From assembly GCF_022865125.1 (NCBI RefSeq), contig NZ_CP094828.1:1178001-1242000 (forward strand): a stretch of DNA of 64,000 bases, written 5' to 3'. Under the pieces are notes generated by a model. It saw only the letters and a list, made by a program, of their open reading frames with translations. It did not search any database and was not told where the DNA came from. The stretch comes from Acuticoccus sp. I52.16.1. Its GTDB lineage: Bacteria > Pseudomonadota > Alphaproteobacteria > Rhizobiales > Amorphaceae. The number at the start of each line of letters is the position of its first letter. The stretch's first letter is position 1. This document shows positions 48,229-57,725 of the stretch, piece after piece. Position numbers and translations under genes: made by a program.

Positions 48229-50151
48229 TCAGTCCTTCGCGGCGAGCGCGGCGATCAGCGGGCCGAGGTGTGCCTCGTAGCGGCGCCACGCTTCGGAGCT
48301 TCCGGTGTAGATGCTGCGGCGCACCTGGCCGGCGCTCGCCGTGGCCACCGCGCGACCCGATGTGTGAAAGTCGAGGCAGGCGGGCTCGAAGGCGAGGCCG
48401 CAGTGGGCGAGCAGCGCCCGCGTCGTCGCCTCGGGCTGGAGGGTCAGCGTCTCGTAGTCGAGCGTCAGGATGCGGCCCGGCATGAGCCCGTCCCAGAAGG
48501 CTTGGAGCGACGTGGCGAGCCGGTGGTAGCGGCCGAGTTCGGCGAGGTCGTAGCCGTAGTCGTTGCCCTCGACCGCGAAGTAGAGCTTGAAGATCGACCA
48601 GCAGGTGGCGACCGGATCGCGCGCCATGGCGACGATCTTCGCGTCCGGGAAGGCCGCGGCGATGAACCCCGCCCAACGCTGGTTGGCGAGGTGCTTGTCG
48701 ACCACCACCGGCGCGCTGACCGGCAGCTCGGCGACGAGGGCGCGGTAGCGGCCGCGGACGTCGGCGAGGATATCCTGCGTCACCGGGCGGCCGGCCTGGA
48801 GCGCGGCGAGGAGCGGGCGCACCGCGCGGTCGAATGCGTTGGTCTCGCCCGCCCCGTCGACACGGCTGTGCGCGCTCAGGATCTGCTCCGTGAGGCTGGA
48901 GCCGGAGCGCGGCAGGCCGATGACGAAGATCGGCACCGGTCCGTCGTCGGTCGGCCCCACGTAGGCGGGGAGCGGGCCGGCCTCGAACGGGGCGCGCAGG
49001 GCGGCGAACCGGCGCGCAACGAGGCCTTCGTCGTAGGCGACGGCGGTGCGGCGGGCGGCATTGGCCGCGGCGAGATGGGCAAAGGCGCGGTCGACGTCGC
49101 CGATGTCGTCGTAGGCCTTGCCGAGGGCGAAGCCGAGCTGCATGCGGCACGCCGCGTCGGTCTCGGCGGCCAGCAGCGCCTCCATCTCGGCGACATGGGG
49201 GTGGCCCTCGCGGTAGCGCGTCCAGGTGGCGAGGTTGGCATGCGCCTCGGTGTAACGGGGCGCGAGGGCGATCGCGGTGCGGAACGCGGCCTCCGCCTCC
49301 TCGGTCCGGCCCAGGTCGCCCAGGCTGATTCCCATGTTGTTGAAGGCGACCTCGGCGCGCGGGTCGAGGGCGACGGCGCCCTCGTAGGCGGCGACGGCGG
49401 CGTCGTATCGGCGCGCCTCGCGCAGTGTGTTGCCGAGATCGATCAGCGGGCGCGCGGCGATCGGGTCGGCCGCGACCACCGCCTCATGGTCGGCCACGGC
49501 GGCGGAATAGAGGCCGAGGCGCGTGCGCACCCGAGCGCGGGCGGCGAGGGCCGCTGCGTCGTACGGGTCGAGGGCGAGGGCGGCGTCCAGCGCGGCGTGC
49601 GCCTCGTCGAGCCGCAGCGCCTCGGCGAGGGCGATGCCGAGGCGCGTGTGGGCCTGCGGCGAGCACGGCTCCAGCGCGGTGACCCGGGTGAGACAGGCGA
49701 TCGCCTCGCCCCGGTGGCCGAGCTGGGCCAGCGCGGTGCCCAGGTTGGCGACGGCGGCGGTGCAGGTCGGCTGCGTTTTCACCGCGGCGGTCAGCGGGCC
49801 GAGCGCCGCCGCGGCGTCACCCCGCGCCAGGTGCACGCAGCCGAGCGCATATTGCGTGCGCACCAGACCGGGGTGGCGCCGGGCGAGCGGCTCGGCCAGG
49901 CGCAGCGCGGCGGCGGGGTCTCCGGCCGCAAGGTGCTGGCGGATCTCGGCGAGGGTGCGGGCGACCGGCTTGTCGCCGGGGCCGAGCGGGGCGGGCCGGG
50001 TGAGCGCCGTCAGCCCGTCGCGCGCGCGGGCGTTGGTGGGGTAGCGCGCCAGCACCTCGCCGTAGATCTCGTGGGCGGCGAGATAGTCGCCGTGGTCGGC
50101 GAGGCGCCGCGCCTTTGCCAGCGTCCGGTCGATCGAATGGGCTGCCGTCAC
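48229..50151 (-). CDS. TPR-sulfotransferase fusion protein
   Basis: A 640-residue protein. The N-terminal half (about 1-320) is a run of TPR units (ALGCVHLARGDAAAALGPLTAA, NLGTALAQLGHRGEAIACLTRV, NNMGISLGDLGRTEEAEAAFRTAI). The C-terminal half is a Sulfotransfer_1 domain with the PAPS-binding loop IGLPRSGSS (412-419) and IVAMARDPVATCWS as the 3'-phosphate region. It probably transfers sulfate from PAPS to a glycan or protein partner bound by the TPRs. GTG start chosen because GGGGAGG precedes it; an upstream GTG at 50187 is weaker. No cysD/N/C genes nearby. Confidence 0.88.
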   Translation of the reverse strand: MTAAHSIDRTLAKARRLADHGDYLAAHEIYGEVLARYPTNARARDGLTALTRPAPLGPGDKPVARTLAEIRQHLAAGDPAAALRLAEPLARRHPGLVRTQYALGCVHLARGDAAAALGPLTAAVKTQPTCTAAVANLGTALAQLGHRGEAIACLTRVTALEPCSPQAHTRLGIALAEALRLDEAHAALDAALALDPYDAAALAARARVRTRLGLYSAAVADHEAVVAADPIAARPLIDLGNTLREARRYDAAVAAYEGAVALDPRAEVAFNNMGISLGDLGRTEEAEAAFRTAIALAPRYTEAHANLATWTRYREGHPHVAEMEALLAAETDAACRMQLGFALGKAYDDIGDVDRAFAHLAAANAARRTAVAYDEGLVARRFAALRAPFEAGPLPAYVGPTDDGPVPIFVIGLPRSGSSLTEQILSAHSRVDGAGETNAFDRAVRPLLAALQAGRPVTQDILADVRGRYRALVAELPVSAPVVVDKHLANQRWAGFIAAAFPDAKIVAMARDPVATCWSIFKLYFAVEGNDYGYDLAELGRYHRLATSLQAFWDGLMPGRILTLDYETLTLQPEATTRALLAHCGLAFEPACLDFHTSGRAVATASAGQVRRSIYTGSSEAWRRYEAHLGPLIAALAAKD

Positions 50152-50254
50152 CGCCCGCCTCCCCTTACCCTGTCGCAGGCGCGGCACCGTAGGCGGCGTG
50201 GCTTGCGCGGGGCTGCGCGGCGGGGACGCGCGGGCGATGGCTGCTCGGCGAAAT

Positions 50255-51475
50255 CTAGCGCGCCGCGCGCAGCCTTCCGGCCCCGGCGCCGAACCACAGC
50301 AGCATGCCCGCCAGCGCCAGCATCACCGCGTTACCGGCGAGCGCGCCGGTGTAGCCGAACGGTGTGAGGTCGTGGACGAGGCCGACGAGGATGGGTCCGA
50401 TGACGAAGCCGCCATCAGCGATGGCGCGCTGTGTCCCCATCGCCGGGCCGAAGAGGTTGGAGGGCGTGATGTCGGCGATCGCCGCCGCGACCGACGGGCC
50501 GTTGAAGCCGGAGCCGATGCCCAGCACCACGAACGCCGCCCAGTAGACCGCCGGATCGGTGGCGACGGCGACGGCGAGCAGCGCCCCGGCGACGAGCGAG
50601 GTGGAGAGTGCCGCCACGGTGATCGCGCCGAAGCGCTGCGTCGCCGGTCCGACGAGCGGCAGCATCGCCGCGTTGGCGACGGCCGCCGCCGTCAGCGCCA
50701 GGCCGATGAGGTCGACCGACAGGCCGAACCGCTGGTTGCCCACCAGCGGCATCGCCAGCCATTGCGCCGCGGTGCGGGTGAAAAAGATCCAGAACGTGAC
50801 CGTGCAGAGGAGCACGTAGGCACGGTTCTTCAGGAAGGTGCGCATCGAGGCGGGGGCGACGGGCTCCTCCCCCTCGACCGGCTCCGGGTCGGTCGGCTCG
50901 CGGAAGGCGACGAGCACCAGAACGAGCGCCGCGCTGGCGAGGATGGCGTAGCCCCAGAAGGGCGCCGCGCTTCCCAGGTGCGCCGCGAGGCTGCCGCCCA
51001 TCGCCGGGCCGACGCCCGCCCCCAGGAGCAGGAAGCCCTGGTAGAGCGCCATCGTGTGACCGCGCTTGCCGGGGGTGGAGAGCTGCACGAGCACGGCGGC
51101 GGACGTCGTCATGTAGATGCCGGAGCCGATGCCCTGGACGAAGCGCCAGATGAGCAGCCCCTCGAAGCTGTGCGCCATCGCCGCGCCCACCGCGCCCACG
51201 GCGATCAAAGCCGGGCCGGCGGAGAGGAAAGGGCGCCGTCCGAACTTCTCCGAGAGGATGCCGGCCGGGATATTGGCGACGAGCCGGCCGACGCCGAACA
51301 GCGTGATCAGCATCCCCACCAGCGCTCCGCCGACGCCGAACTCCATGGCGTAGAGCGGCAGGACCGGGGCGACGATGCCGTTGCCGGCCATCACGAGGCT
51401 GATGAGGACGAGGAGGATCGCAAGCTGCGGCCGACGGCCCAGCGCGGCGGGCCGGAGCGAAAGGTGAAGCGCCAA
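50255..51475 (-). CDS. MFS transporter
   Basis: A 406-residue, 12-helix major facilitator. Between helices 2 and 3 it has FGVGRLVANIPAGILSEKFGRRPFLSAG, the classic G-x-x-x-D/E-R-x-G-R-R loop. RTAAQWLAMPLVGNQRFGLSV and FFTRTAAQW lie in the second half. TTG start with GAGGA upstream. Direction and substrate cannot be inferred; drug or metabolite export is possible. Confidence 0.87.
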   Translation of the reverse strand: MALHLSLRPAALGRRPQLAILLVLISLVMAGNGIVAPVLPLYAMEFGVGGALVGMLITLFGVGRLVANIPAGILSEKFGRRPFLSAGPALIAVGAVGAAMAHSFEGLLIWRFVQGIGSGIYMTTSAAVLVQLSTPGKRGHTMALYQGFLLLGAGVGPAMGGSLAAHLGSAAPFWGYAILASAALVLVLVAFREPTDPEPVEGEEPVAPASMRTFLKNRAYVLLCTVTFWIFFTRTAAQWLAMPLVGNQRFGLSVDLIGLALTAAAVANAAMLPLVGPATQRFGAITVAALSTSLVAGALLAVAVATDPAVYWAAFVVLGIGSGFNGPSVAAAIADITPSNLFGPAMGTQRAIADGGFVIGPILVGLVHDLTPFGYTGALAGNAVMLALAGMLLWFGAGAGRLRAAR

Positions 51476-51800
51476 GTGTCGGGGTCCTCGTCAGTGGTCC
51501 GGGGCCCGAGCGGGCCGCCGCGCCGAGGCGGCGGCGGGACCGGTCGTCGCGCCCGGCGTCCCCGGCGCGAGCGCGGCCCGCGGCGGCGGCCCCGGCGCGG
51601 GAGCCTTCCGCCGAACTTGGGCCGATCGGCGGCACAAGTCCATGCCGCAGCCCGGCCGCTCCCGTCCGGCCGCCCCGCGACCAGCGCATGGCCGCGGCCA
51701 TACCCCCCGGCCCTCGGACGACCGGGCCCTCGGACCAGAACCTCGGACGACCGGAACTGGGACGAACCGGTCGGCGACGGGGCGGCCGGCCGGCGCCGCG
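51476..51800. other. gene-free GC-rich interval with short direct repeats
   Basis: No credible gene. CCTCGGACGACCGG occurs twice (51712-51725 and 51741-51754) with a partial copy between (51728-51736). The rest is very GC-rich. It separates the MFS gene from the last gene of the catabolic operon. Confidence 0.55.
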
Positions 51801-52883
51801 TCAGCCCAGTGCGGCGAGGACGGCGCGGGTGACGTCGGCGTTGGTGCTCTCACCGCCGAGTTCCACCGGCAGGATCGTCCCGGAGGCATAGGCGTCCCAC
51901 ACCGCGCGGTCGAGCGCGTCGCCGGCCTCGACCATGCGCCGGTCGCCGGCCTTCTCGCCCAGCCAGTCGAGCATCATCGCGGTCGAGACGAGCATCGCGG
52001 TGGGGTTGGCGATCCCCTTCCCGGCGATGTCGGGCGCGGAGCCGTGGGCCGGTTGGAAGAGGGCGCGCTCGAGGCCGATCTCGGCGCACGGCGCCATCCC
52101 CATCCCGCCCACGAGACCGCCGCACAGGTCCGACAGGATGTCGCCGAACATGTTCTCCATCACCAGGACGTCCGCGGTCCAGGGCTTGCGCACGAGGTCG
52201 AGCGCGGCTGCGTCGACGTAGGCGTGGCCGGCGGTGACGTCGGCATGGGCGGCGGCACGCTCGTCGAAGATGGAGCGGAAGAAGGCCATCGAGACGAACA
52301 CGTTCGACTTGTCGACGCACGTCACCTTACGCTGGCCGCGCCCCTTGTCGGCACGCCGGCGGGCGAGGTTGAAGGCGAAGTCGAAGAGATCCTGCGAGGC
52401 CTCGCGGGTGATCTCCATGGTGTCCCGGGCGACGCGCCCGCCCTCCACCGTGCCACGCCCGCGCGAGGCGAAGAGCCCCTCGGTCGATTCGCGCAGCACG
52501 ATGAGATCCACCGCCTCGGCGCGCGGATCGGCCAGCAACGGCGGCGTGTTGGGATATTTGCGCGCCGGGCGAACACCGGCGAACAGGCGGAACTCGCGCC
52601 GCATGTCGAGGTGCGGGGCGACCTCGGTGCCGTCCGGCAGGCGCACGTCGGGCAGCCCCATCGCACCGAAGAGGATCGCGTCGGCGTCGCGCGCGGCCTT
52701 GAACGCGCCGTCGGGAAGGTCGCGGCCGGTCTCGCGATAGTAGGCCGCCCCGCCGTCCCACGACTGCTTGGCGATGGAGACGCCGAACCGCGCCTCCAGC
52801 GCCTCCAGCACGGTGAGCGCGGAGGCCATCACCTCGATGCCGATGCCGTCACCGGCGAAAACAGCGATGTTGTAGTCTGCCAT
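51801..52883 (-). CDS. isocitrate/isopropylmalate/tartrate dehydrogenase family protein (copy A)
   Basis: A 360-residue metal- and NAD-dependent decarboxylating dehydrogenase: AVFAGDGIGIEV at the N-terminus, LRESTEGLFASRGRG (substrate loop), CVDKSNVFVSMAFFRSIF, ENMFGDILSDLCGGLVGGMGM and HGSAPDIAGKGIANPTAMLVSTAMMLDWLG. The family oxidises 2-hydroxy acids such as isopropylmalate, D-malate or tartrate. Last gene of the eight-gene leftward operon; a clear paralogue lies in the rightward operon. Its likely role is oxidation of the imported C4 hydroxy acid. Confidence 0.9.
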   Translation of the reverse strand: MADYNIAVFAGDGIGIEVMASALTVLEALEARFGVSIAKQSWDGGAAYYRETGRDLPDGAFKAARDADAILFGAMGLPDVRLPDGTEVAPHLDMRREFRLFAGVRPARKYPNTPPLLADPRAEAVDLIVLRESTEGLFASRGRGTVEGGRVARDTMEITREASQDLFDFAFNLARRRADKGRGQRKVTCVDKSNVFVSMAFFRSIFDERAAAHADVTAGHAYVDAAALDLVRKPWTADVLVMENMFGDILSDLCGGLVGGMGMAPCAEIGLERALFQPAHGSAPDIAGKGIANPTAMLVSTAMMLDWLGEKAGDRRMVEAGDALDRAVWDAYASGTILPVELGGESTNADVTRAVLAALG

Positions 52884-52921
52884 TGAAGGCCCTTCGGGTG
52901 TGCTGCTGCGCGGTTGGCCGA

Positions 52922-53215
52922 TCAGAGCGAGGGGAGGAGATGGAGCGCGCGCACGGTCTTTTCGGCCACCATCGGTCCGACCTTCGCGTCGAACGCCTTG
53001 AAGTGGCCGGTCTGCATGTGCGCCCGGAAGGCCGCTTCGTCGTCGTAGATCTCGTAGAGGACGATGTCGTTCGGCGCGGCGGGGTCGGTCAGGACGTCGA
53101 AGCGCCGGCAGCCGGGCTCGTCGGCGAGCGACGCGGCGGCGTTGGCGCGCACGAGGTCGGTGAAGGTCGCGACGGCGTCGTCGGCGATGCGGAAGGTCAC
53201 GAGGATGGCGTACAT
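52922..53215 (-). CDS. antibiotic biosynthesis monooxygenase (ABM) domain protein
   Basis: A 97-residue dimeric alpha+beta protein: MYAILVTFRIADDAVATFTDLVRANAAASLADEPGCRRFDVL and IVLYEIYDDEAAFRAHMQTGHFKAF are characteristic of YgiN/LsrG-like ABM proteins. They act as quinol monooxygenases or isomerases of small sugar phosphates (LsrG). Embedded in the C4-acid operon between the decarboxylase and dehydrogenase genes, it may isomerise or oxidise a pathway intermediate, possibly replacing the missing OtnI isomerase; this is inference. Confidence 0.87.
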   Translation of the reverse strand: MYAILVTFRIADDAVATFTDLVRANAAASLADEPGCRRFDVLTDPAAPNDIVLYEIYDDEAAFRAHMQTGHFKAFDAKVGPMVAEKTVRALHLLPSL

Positions 53216-53263
53216 GGCACGTTCTGGTGTTGGGCCGGCGCATCGGCGCCGGCCGGGATCAGG

Positions 53264-53899
53264 TCAGTTCGGGAAGGCGGCGTCGAGGTCGGCGAGTTGG
53301 CAGGGTGTCAGCATCCGCCGCGGGCGATCGCGGGTGAGGAGCTCGAGCTTCGCCGTCTCCTCCAATTCCTCGGCCGAGAACACCGCGTCGTCGAGCGACT
53401 TGCCCGCCACCACCGGGCCGTGATTGGCCAGCAGCACGGCATGGTGCTCGCGCGCCCGCAGGCGCACCGCCTCGGCGAGGGCGCGGTCGCCGGGACGGAA
53501 ATAAGGGACCACGGCGAGGCGGCCGAGCTTCATGCGCGCGTAGGCGGTCAGGGGCGGCATCGCGTCGTCCGGATCGGTGTCCTCCAGGATCGAGAGGGCG
53601 ACCGAATGGGTCGAGTGCAGGTGCACGATCGCCTGTGACTCCGGTCGCTCGCCGTACATGGCGAGGTGCAGGAACGCCTCCTTGGAGGGCTTGTCGCCGG
53701 AGACGTGGTTGCCGTCCTTGTCGACCAGCGACAGGCGGTGGGGCTCCAAGAGCCCCATGCACGAGTTCGTCGGGGTGATGATGATCCCCTCGCCCGTCTT
53801 CACCGAGATGTTGCCGGTGCTGCCGTGAGCGTAGCCGCGCATGTAGAGGAGTTCGGCCATCTTGCAGATGCGGGCGCGCAAGGCCCCCTCGTCGCTCAC
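53264..53899 (-). CDS. class II aldolase, 3-oxo-tetronate 4-phosphate decarboxylase-like (OtnC)
   Basis: A 211-residue aldolase II/adducin-fold enzyme: GYAHGSTGNISVKTGEGIIITPTNS, metal ligands in IVHLHSTHSVALS and LLANHGPVVAG. OtnC decarboxylates 3-oxo-tetronate 4-phosphate to dihydroxyacetone phosphate. Its GTG start overlaps the OtnK-like stop (GTGA), the kinase-decarboxylase pairing found in threonate and erythronate pathways. Related L-fuculose- and ribulose-phosphate aldolases have the same fold, so assignment depends on the kinase partner. Confidence 0.85.
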   Translation of the reverse strand: MSDEGALRARICKMAELLYMRGYAHGSTGNISVKTGEGIIITPTNSCMGLLEPHRLSLVDKDGNHVSGDKPSKEAFLHLAMYGERPESQAIVHLHSTHSVALSILEDTDPDDAMPPLTAYARMKLGRLAVVPYFRPGDRALAEAVRLRAREHHAVLLANHGPVVAGKSLDDAVFSAEELEETAKLELLTRDRPRRMLTPCQLADLDAAFPN

Positions 53900-55161
53900 G
53901 AGAGCACCCCGTCGGCCTTGAGGAAGAAGTCCTCGGCGCCGAAGTTGCCCGATTTCAGCGCCAGCGCCAGCGGCTCTGCGGTGGTGCTGTAGGTCCACGG
54001 CACGCCGGGATCGATCTCGCGCCCGATCCTCAGCGCCTCGATGCCGAGGGCGCCGATGACCGCGCCGGAGGTCTCCCCGCCGGCGACGATGAGGCGGCGA
54101 AAGCCCCGTTCCACCAGCGCCGTGGCGAGCGCGCCCATGGTATGCTCGACCGCTTCGGCCACGGCGCCCTTGCCGTGCTCACGCTGCAGGGCGCGCACCT
54201 TCTCCGGCGTGTCGCTGGAGACGATCATCACCGGCCTGTCGGCGCGCTGGTCGGCGGCCCAGTCGGCGAGGCCGGCGACCGGCGTCGCCTCGGCGACGAG
54301 GGCGGCGGGGTCGAGCCGCCGGTGCGCGATGCCGGCCTCGGCCGCCGCGGCGACCTGGGCGAGCGTCTTGGCCGAGCAGCTACCGGCGAGGATCGCGGTA
54401 CGGCCGGGGACGTGTGGGTCGGCGTCGGCGGCACTCGCCTCGCCCAGGAGGCCGAGCCTGCGGTAGGCGTCCGGCAAGCCCATCGCGATACCCGAGCCGC
54501 CGGTGATCAGCGGCATGTCGGCCACCGCCTCGCCGATCGCGACGAGGTGCGCGTCGGTGACGGCGTCGAGGACGAGGGCGCCGGTCCCCTCCCGCGACGC
54601 CTGGCCCAGCACGTCGCGGATCGCCTCGGCCCCGGCGTCCACCACCTCGAACGGGACGAGGCCGACCGTGTGGCGCGACTGGCGGGCGAGGACGCGCACG
54701 AGGTTGGCGTCCGTCATCGGCGTCAGCGGGTGGTCCTTCATCGAGCTGTCCGACAGGAGCAGGTCGCCGACGAACAGGTGCCCCTTGTAGATCGTGCGCC
54801 CGTTCTCCGGAAACGCCGGGCACGCCACGGTGACGGGCGCGCCGAGTTCGGCCATCAGCGCGTCCATCACGGGGCCGATGTTGCCCTCGTCGGTGGAATC
54901 GAAGGTGGAGCAGTACTTGAAGAGGATCTGCCGCGCGCCGGCCGCCCGCAGTGCCCGCGCACTGGCAAGGCTCATCTCCACCGCCTCTGCGGCGGGGATG
55001 GTGCGCGACTTCAGCGCCACCACGCAGGCGTCCGCCTCGGGCAGCGGCACCCCCTCGCGCGGCACGCCGATCGCCTGGACCACGGACATTCCCGCCCGCG
55101 CCAGCATCAGGCCGAGGTCGGTCGCCCCGGTGAGATCGTCCGCAACGGCGCCGAAGATCAT
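53896..55161 (-). CDS. four-carbon acid sugar kinase, 3-oxo-tetronate kinase-like (OtnK, DUF1537)
   Basis: A 421-residue kinase of the DUF1537 family. N-domain FGAVADDLTGATDLGLMLARAGMSV, RTIPAAEAVEMSL, YCSTFDSTDEGNIGPVMDAL and CPAFPENGRTIYKGHLFV; C-domain nucleotide region AILAGSCSAKTLAQV and VAGGETSGAVIGALGI. OtnK phosphorylates 3-oxo-tetronate at C4. It is overlapped by OtnC downstream and by the aldo/keto reductase gene upstream (ATGA), so all three are translationally coupled. Confidence 0.9.
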   Translation of the reverse strand: MIFGAVADDLTGATDLGLMLARAGMSVVQAIGVPREGVPLPEADACVVALKSRTIPAAEAVEMSLASARALRAAGARQILFKYCSTFDSTDEGNIGPVMDALMAELGAPVTVACPAFPENGRTIYKGHLFVGDLLLSDSSMKDHPLTPMTDANLVRVLARQSRHTVGLVPFEVVDAGAEAIRDVLGQASREGTGALVLDAVTDAHLVAIGEAVADMPLITGGSGIAMGLPDAYRRLGLLGEASAADADPHVPGRTAILAGSCSAKTLAQVAAAAEAGIAHRRLDPAALVAEATPVAGLADWAADQRADRPVMIVSSDTPEKVRALQREHGKGAVAEAVEHTMGALATALVERGFRRLIVAGGETSGAVIGALGIEALRIGREIDPGVPWTYSTTAEPLALALKSGNFGAEDFFLKADGVLS

Positions 55162-56180
55162 CGCGCGACCTCCGCCGGGCGGCCTTCGACCGGGTATTGC
55201 GGGTCGACGAAGTGGCGCACCGCGGTGGAGCCCTTCGGCACCACCGCCTCGAACGCCGCCTCGTCCTCGGCGCCCCAGGTGACGTCGAGGCCGGCGATGT
55301 AGCTTTCCATCTGCGCCAGGGTGCGCGGGCCGACGACGGCGCCGGAGATCATCGGGTTGGCGAGCACGAAGGCGAGCGCCAAACCGCCGAGGTCGGTGCC
55401 GCGGGCCTTGGCGTGCTCGGCGAGCTTGGCGGCGGCGGCCAGCGTCTCGGGATGGAACTCGGTCTCCATGATGCGCTTGTCGCGGGCGCTGGCGCGGCTC
55501 CCCTCGGGCGCCTCGGCACCCGGCGCGTATTTGCCGGTCAGCACCCCGCGGGCGATGGGGCTGTAGGGGTAGACGGCGATCTGCATGTCGGCGCAGGCCG
55601 GCAGCAGCTCCACCTCGATGGAGCGGTTGAGCGCATGGTAGAGCGGCTGGCACACCACCGGGCGACCGATGCCGGCCTCCTCGCAGTAGCGCGTCAGCTG
55701 CGCCACGCGCCACGCCTTGTGGTTGGAGACGCCGATGTGCAGCACGCGGCCCTGGCGCACCAGCACCTCGAGCGCCCGCACGGTCTCCTCCAGCGGCGTG
55801 TGCGGGTCCTCCTTGTGGAGGTAGAGGACGTCCAGCCGGTCGGTCGCGAGGCGGTCGAGGATCTTCGGCACTTCGGCGAGGATCCACGCAGGCGACAGGC
55901 CGCGATGGTTCGGATCGTCGCCGATGGGGTTGCCGAGCTTGCTCGCCACCACCAGCCGGTCGCGCTTGCCCTTCAGGATACGGCCGAGGATCTCCTCGGA
56001 GCGGCCGCCGTTGTAGGCGTCGGCGGTGTCGATGAAGTTGATGCCGGCGTCGATCGCACGGTCGGTGATGCGGGCCGAATCGGTTTCGTCGGTGCGTCCG
56101 CCGAACATCATCGTGCCGAGGCACAGGCGCGAAACCCGCAGGCCGCTGCGGCCGAGGGGTACGAGGGCGGATACGGTCAT
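55158..56180 (-). CDS. aldo/keto reductase
   Basis: A 340-residue NADPH-dependent TIM-barrel reductase: LGTMMFGGRTDETDSARITDRAIDAGINFIDTADAYNGGRSEEILG contains the catalytic Asp and Tyr; Lys in VVASKLG and His in LYLHKED complete the tetrad. VLANPMISGAVVGPRT binds the cofactor phosphate. It lies between the TctA and kinase genes with four-base overlaps on both sides. It may oxidise or reduce an aldehyde or aldose related to the transported compound. Confidence 0.93.
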   Translation of the reverse strand: MTVSALVPLGRSGLRVSRLCLGTMMFGGRTDETDSARITDRAIDAGINFIDTADAYNGGRSEEILGRILKGKRDRLVVASKLGNPIGDDPNHRGLSPAWILAEVPKILDRLATDRLDVLYLHKEDPHTPLEETVRALEVLVRQGRVLHIGVSNHKAWRVAQLTRYCEEAGIGRPVVCQPLYHALNRSIEVELLPACADMQIAVYPYSPIARGVLTGKYAPGAEAPEGSRASARDKRIMETEFHPETLAAAAKLAEHAKARGTDLGGLALAFVLANPMISGAVVGPRTLAQMESYIAGLDVTWGAEDEAAFEAVVPKGSTAVRHFVDPQYPVEGRPAEVAR

Positions 56181-57721
56181 GGGCGGTCCCTAGCTTCTGT
56201 CGTTGTCGTGCTCCGGCCCCGTGCGAGGCGGCCGGCCATGCGCCGCGCGTACGGCACTTGCGCGACGATGAGCAGAAGGGTTGCGACAATCAACACCACG
56301 CTGACCGGTCGCTCGAAGAAGCCGGCGAGGCTCCCCTGCCCGACCATCAGCGCACGGCGCAGGTTCTCGTCCGCCATCGGCCCGAGGATCACGCCGATGA
56401 CGAGCGGCGCGATCGGGTACTGCATGATGGTGAGGAGATAGGCCGCGAGGCCCACGATCAGCATCAGGTAGAGGTTCTCGACGTTGAGGCCGAGCGCGTA
56501 GGAGCCGAGCACGGAGAGGACCGCGACGACCGGCAGGAAGATCTCCGCCGGCAGCGCCAGGACCCGCACCACCTGCTTGGCGAGGATCAGCCCGTTGAGG
56601 CACATCGCCGCCGATGCGAGCACCATGATGGCCGCCAGCTCGGCGATGAAGGTGGGGTTGGAGATCGACAGCATCGGCCCCGGCGTCAGCCCGTGCAGCA
56701 TCAGTGCGCCGAGGAGCATCACCGCCGGCGGGCTCCCCGGAATGCCGAGCGTGACGAGCGGGATGAGCGCGCCGCCGATGCAGGCGTTGTTGGCCGTCTC
56801 GGCCGAGATCAGCCCCGCCGGCTCGCCCTTGCCGAACGTCTCGGGGTGGCGCGAGGTCGACTTGGCGGTGCCGTAGGAGACCCAGCCGGCGATATCTTCG
56901 CCGACGCCCGGCACCGCGCCGATGCCGATGCCGATCGCCGCCGAGCGCACGATGTGCCGCGCGTTCTTCACCAGCGTTCCGAGCGCCGGCACCACGCGGT
57001 CGCGCACCTGCGTGACGGCGAGCGGGGTGCGGCTCGCCAGCGTCGAGATGATCTGCGGGATGGCGAAGGCGCCGATCAGCACCGGGACGACCTCGAGCCC
57101 CTGGTCGAGCGCGGGCTGGCCGAAGGTGTAGCGCGGGTAGAACATCAGCGGGTCGCGGCCGACAACGGAGAGCGCCATGCCGATGACGCCGGCGATCCAC
57201 CCCTTCACGACGAGGTCCGGGCTCTGCAACGTGCCGGAGATCAGGATGCCGAAGAGGGCGAGGAGGAAATATTCGTAGGACGTGAAGCCGAGCGCCACCT
57301 CGACGATGAGGGGCGACAGCACCGCCAGCGCCAGCATGCCGAGGAGCGTACCGATGAACGAGGCGGTCGTGGTGAGACCGAGCGCCTTGCCGCCCTCCCC
57401 GCGGGCGGACATCGGGTACCCGTCCATCGCCGACGCGGCCGACGCCGCGGTGCCGGGGATGTTGAGAAGGATCGCCGGGTAGGAGCCGCCGTAGATCGCG
57501 CCGACATAGAGTGCGATCAGCGCGATCAGCGCCGTCTGGTAGCCGAGGCCGTAGGTCAGCGTCGCCAAGAGGCCGACGCCGAGCGTGGCGGTGAGGCCCG
57601 GCAGCGCGCCGAAGACGATGCCGAGGAGGCTGGCGCCGATCAGTACGAACCAGTTCTGCGGCACCGCGAGGATCGAGACGAGCTGCCCGCCGAACGCGGC
57701 GAGTTCGTGAAGACCACCCAT
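56177..57721 (-). CDS. tctA: tripartite tricarboxylate transporter large permease TctA
   Basis: A 514-residue polytopic protein. TctA signatures: GIVFGALPGLTATLGVGLLATLTYGL, YVGAIYGGSYPAILLNIPGTAASAASAMDGYPM, and GVGEDIAGWVSYGTAKSTSRHPETFGKGEPAGLISAETANNA. Start at the first natural Met, four bases after the tctB stop. With TctB and TctC it forms a secondary importer for carboxylates. Confidence 0.93.
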   Translation of the reverse strand: MGGLHELAAFGGQLVSILAVPQNWFVLIGASLLGIVFGALPGLTATLGVGLLATLTYGLGYQTALIALIALYVGAIYGGSYPAILLNIPGTAASAASAMDGYPMSARGEGGKALGLTTTASFIGTLLGMLALAVLSPLIVEVALGFTSYEYFLLALFGILISGTLQSPDLVVKGWIAGVIGMALSVVGRDPLMFYPRYTFGQPALDQGLEVVPVLIGAFAIPQIISTLASRTPLAVTQVRDRVVPALGTLVKNARHIVRSAAIGIGIGAVPGVGEDIAGWVSYGTAKSTSRHPETFGKGEPAGLISAETANNACIGGALIPLVTLGIPGSPPAVMLLGALMLHGLTPGPMLSISNPTFIAELAAIMVLASAAMCLNGLILAKQVVRVLALPAEIFLPVVAVLSVLGSYALGLNVENLYLMLIVGLAAYLLTIMQYPIAPLVIGVILGPMADENLRRALMVGQGSLAGFFERPVSVVLIVATLLLIVAQVPYARRMAGRLARGRSTTTTEARDRP

Positions 57722-57725
57722 CGGC

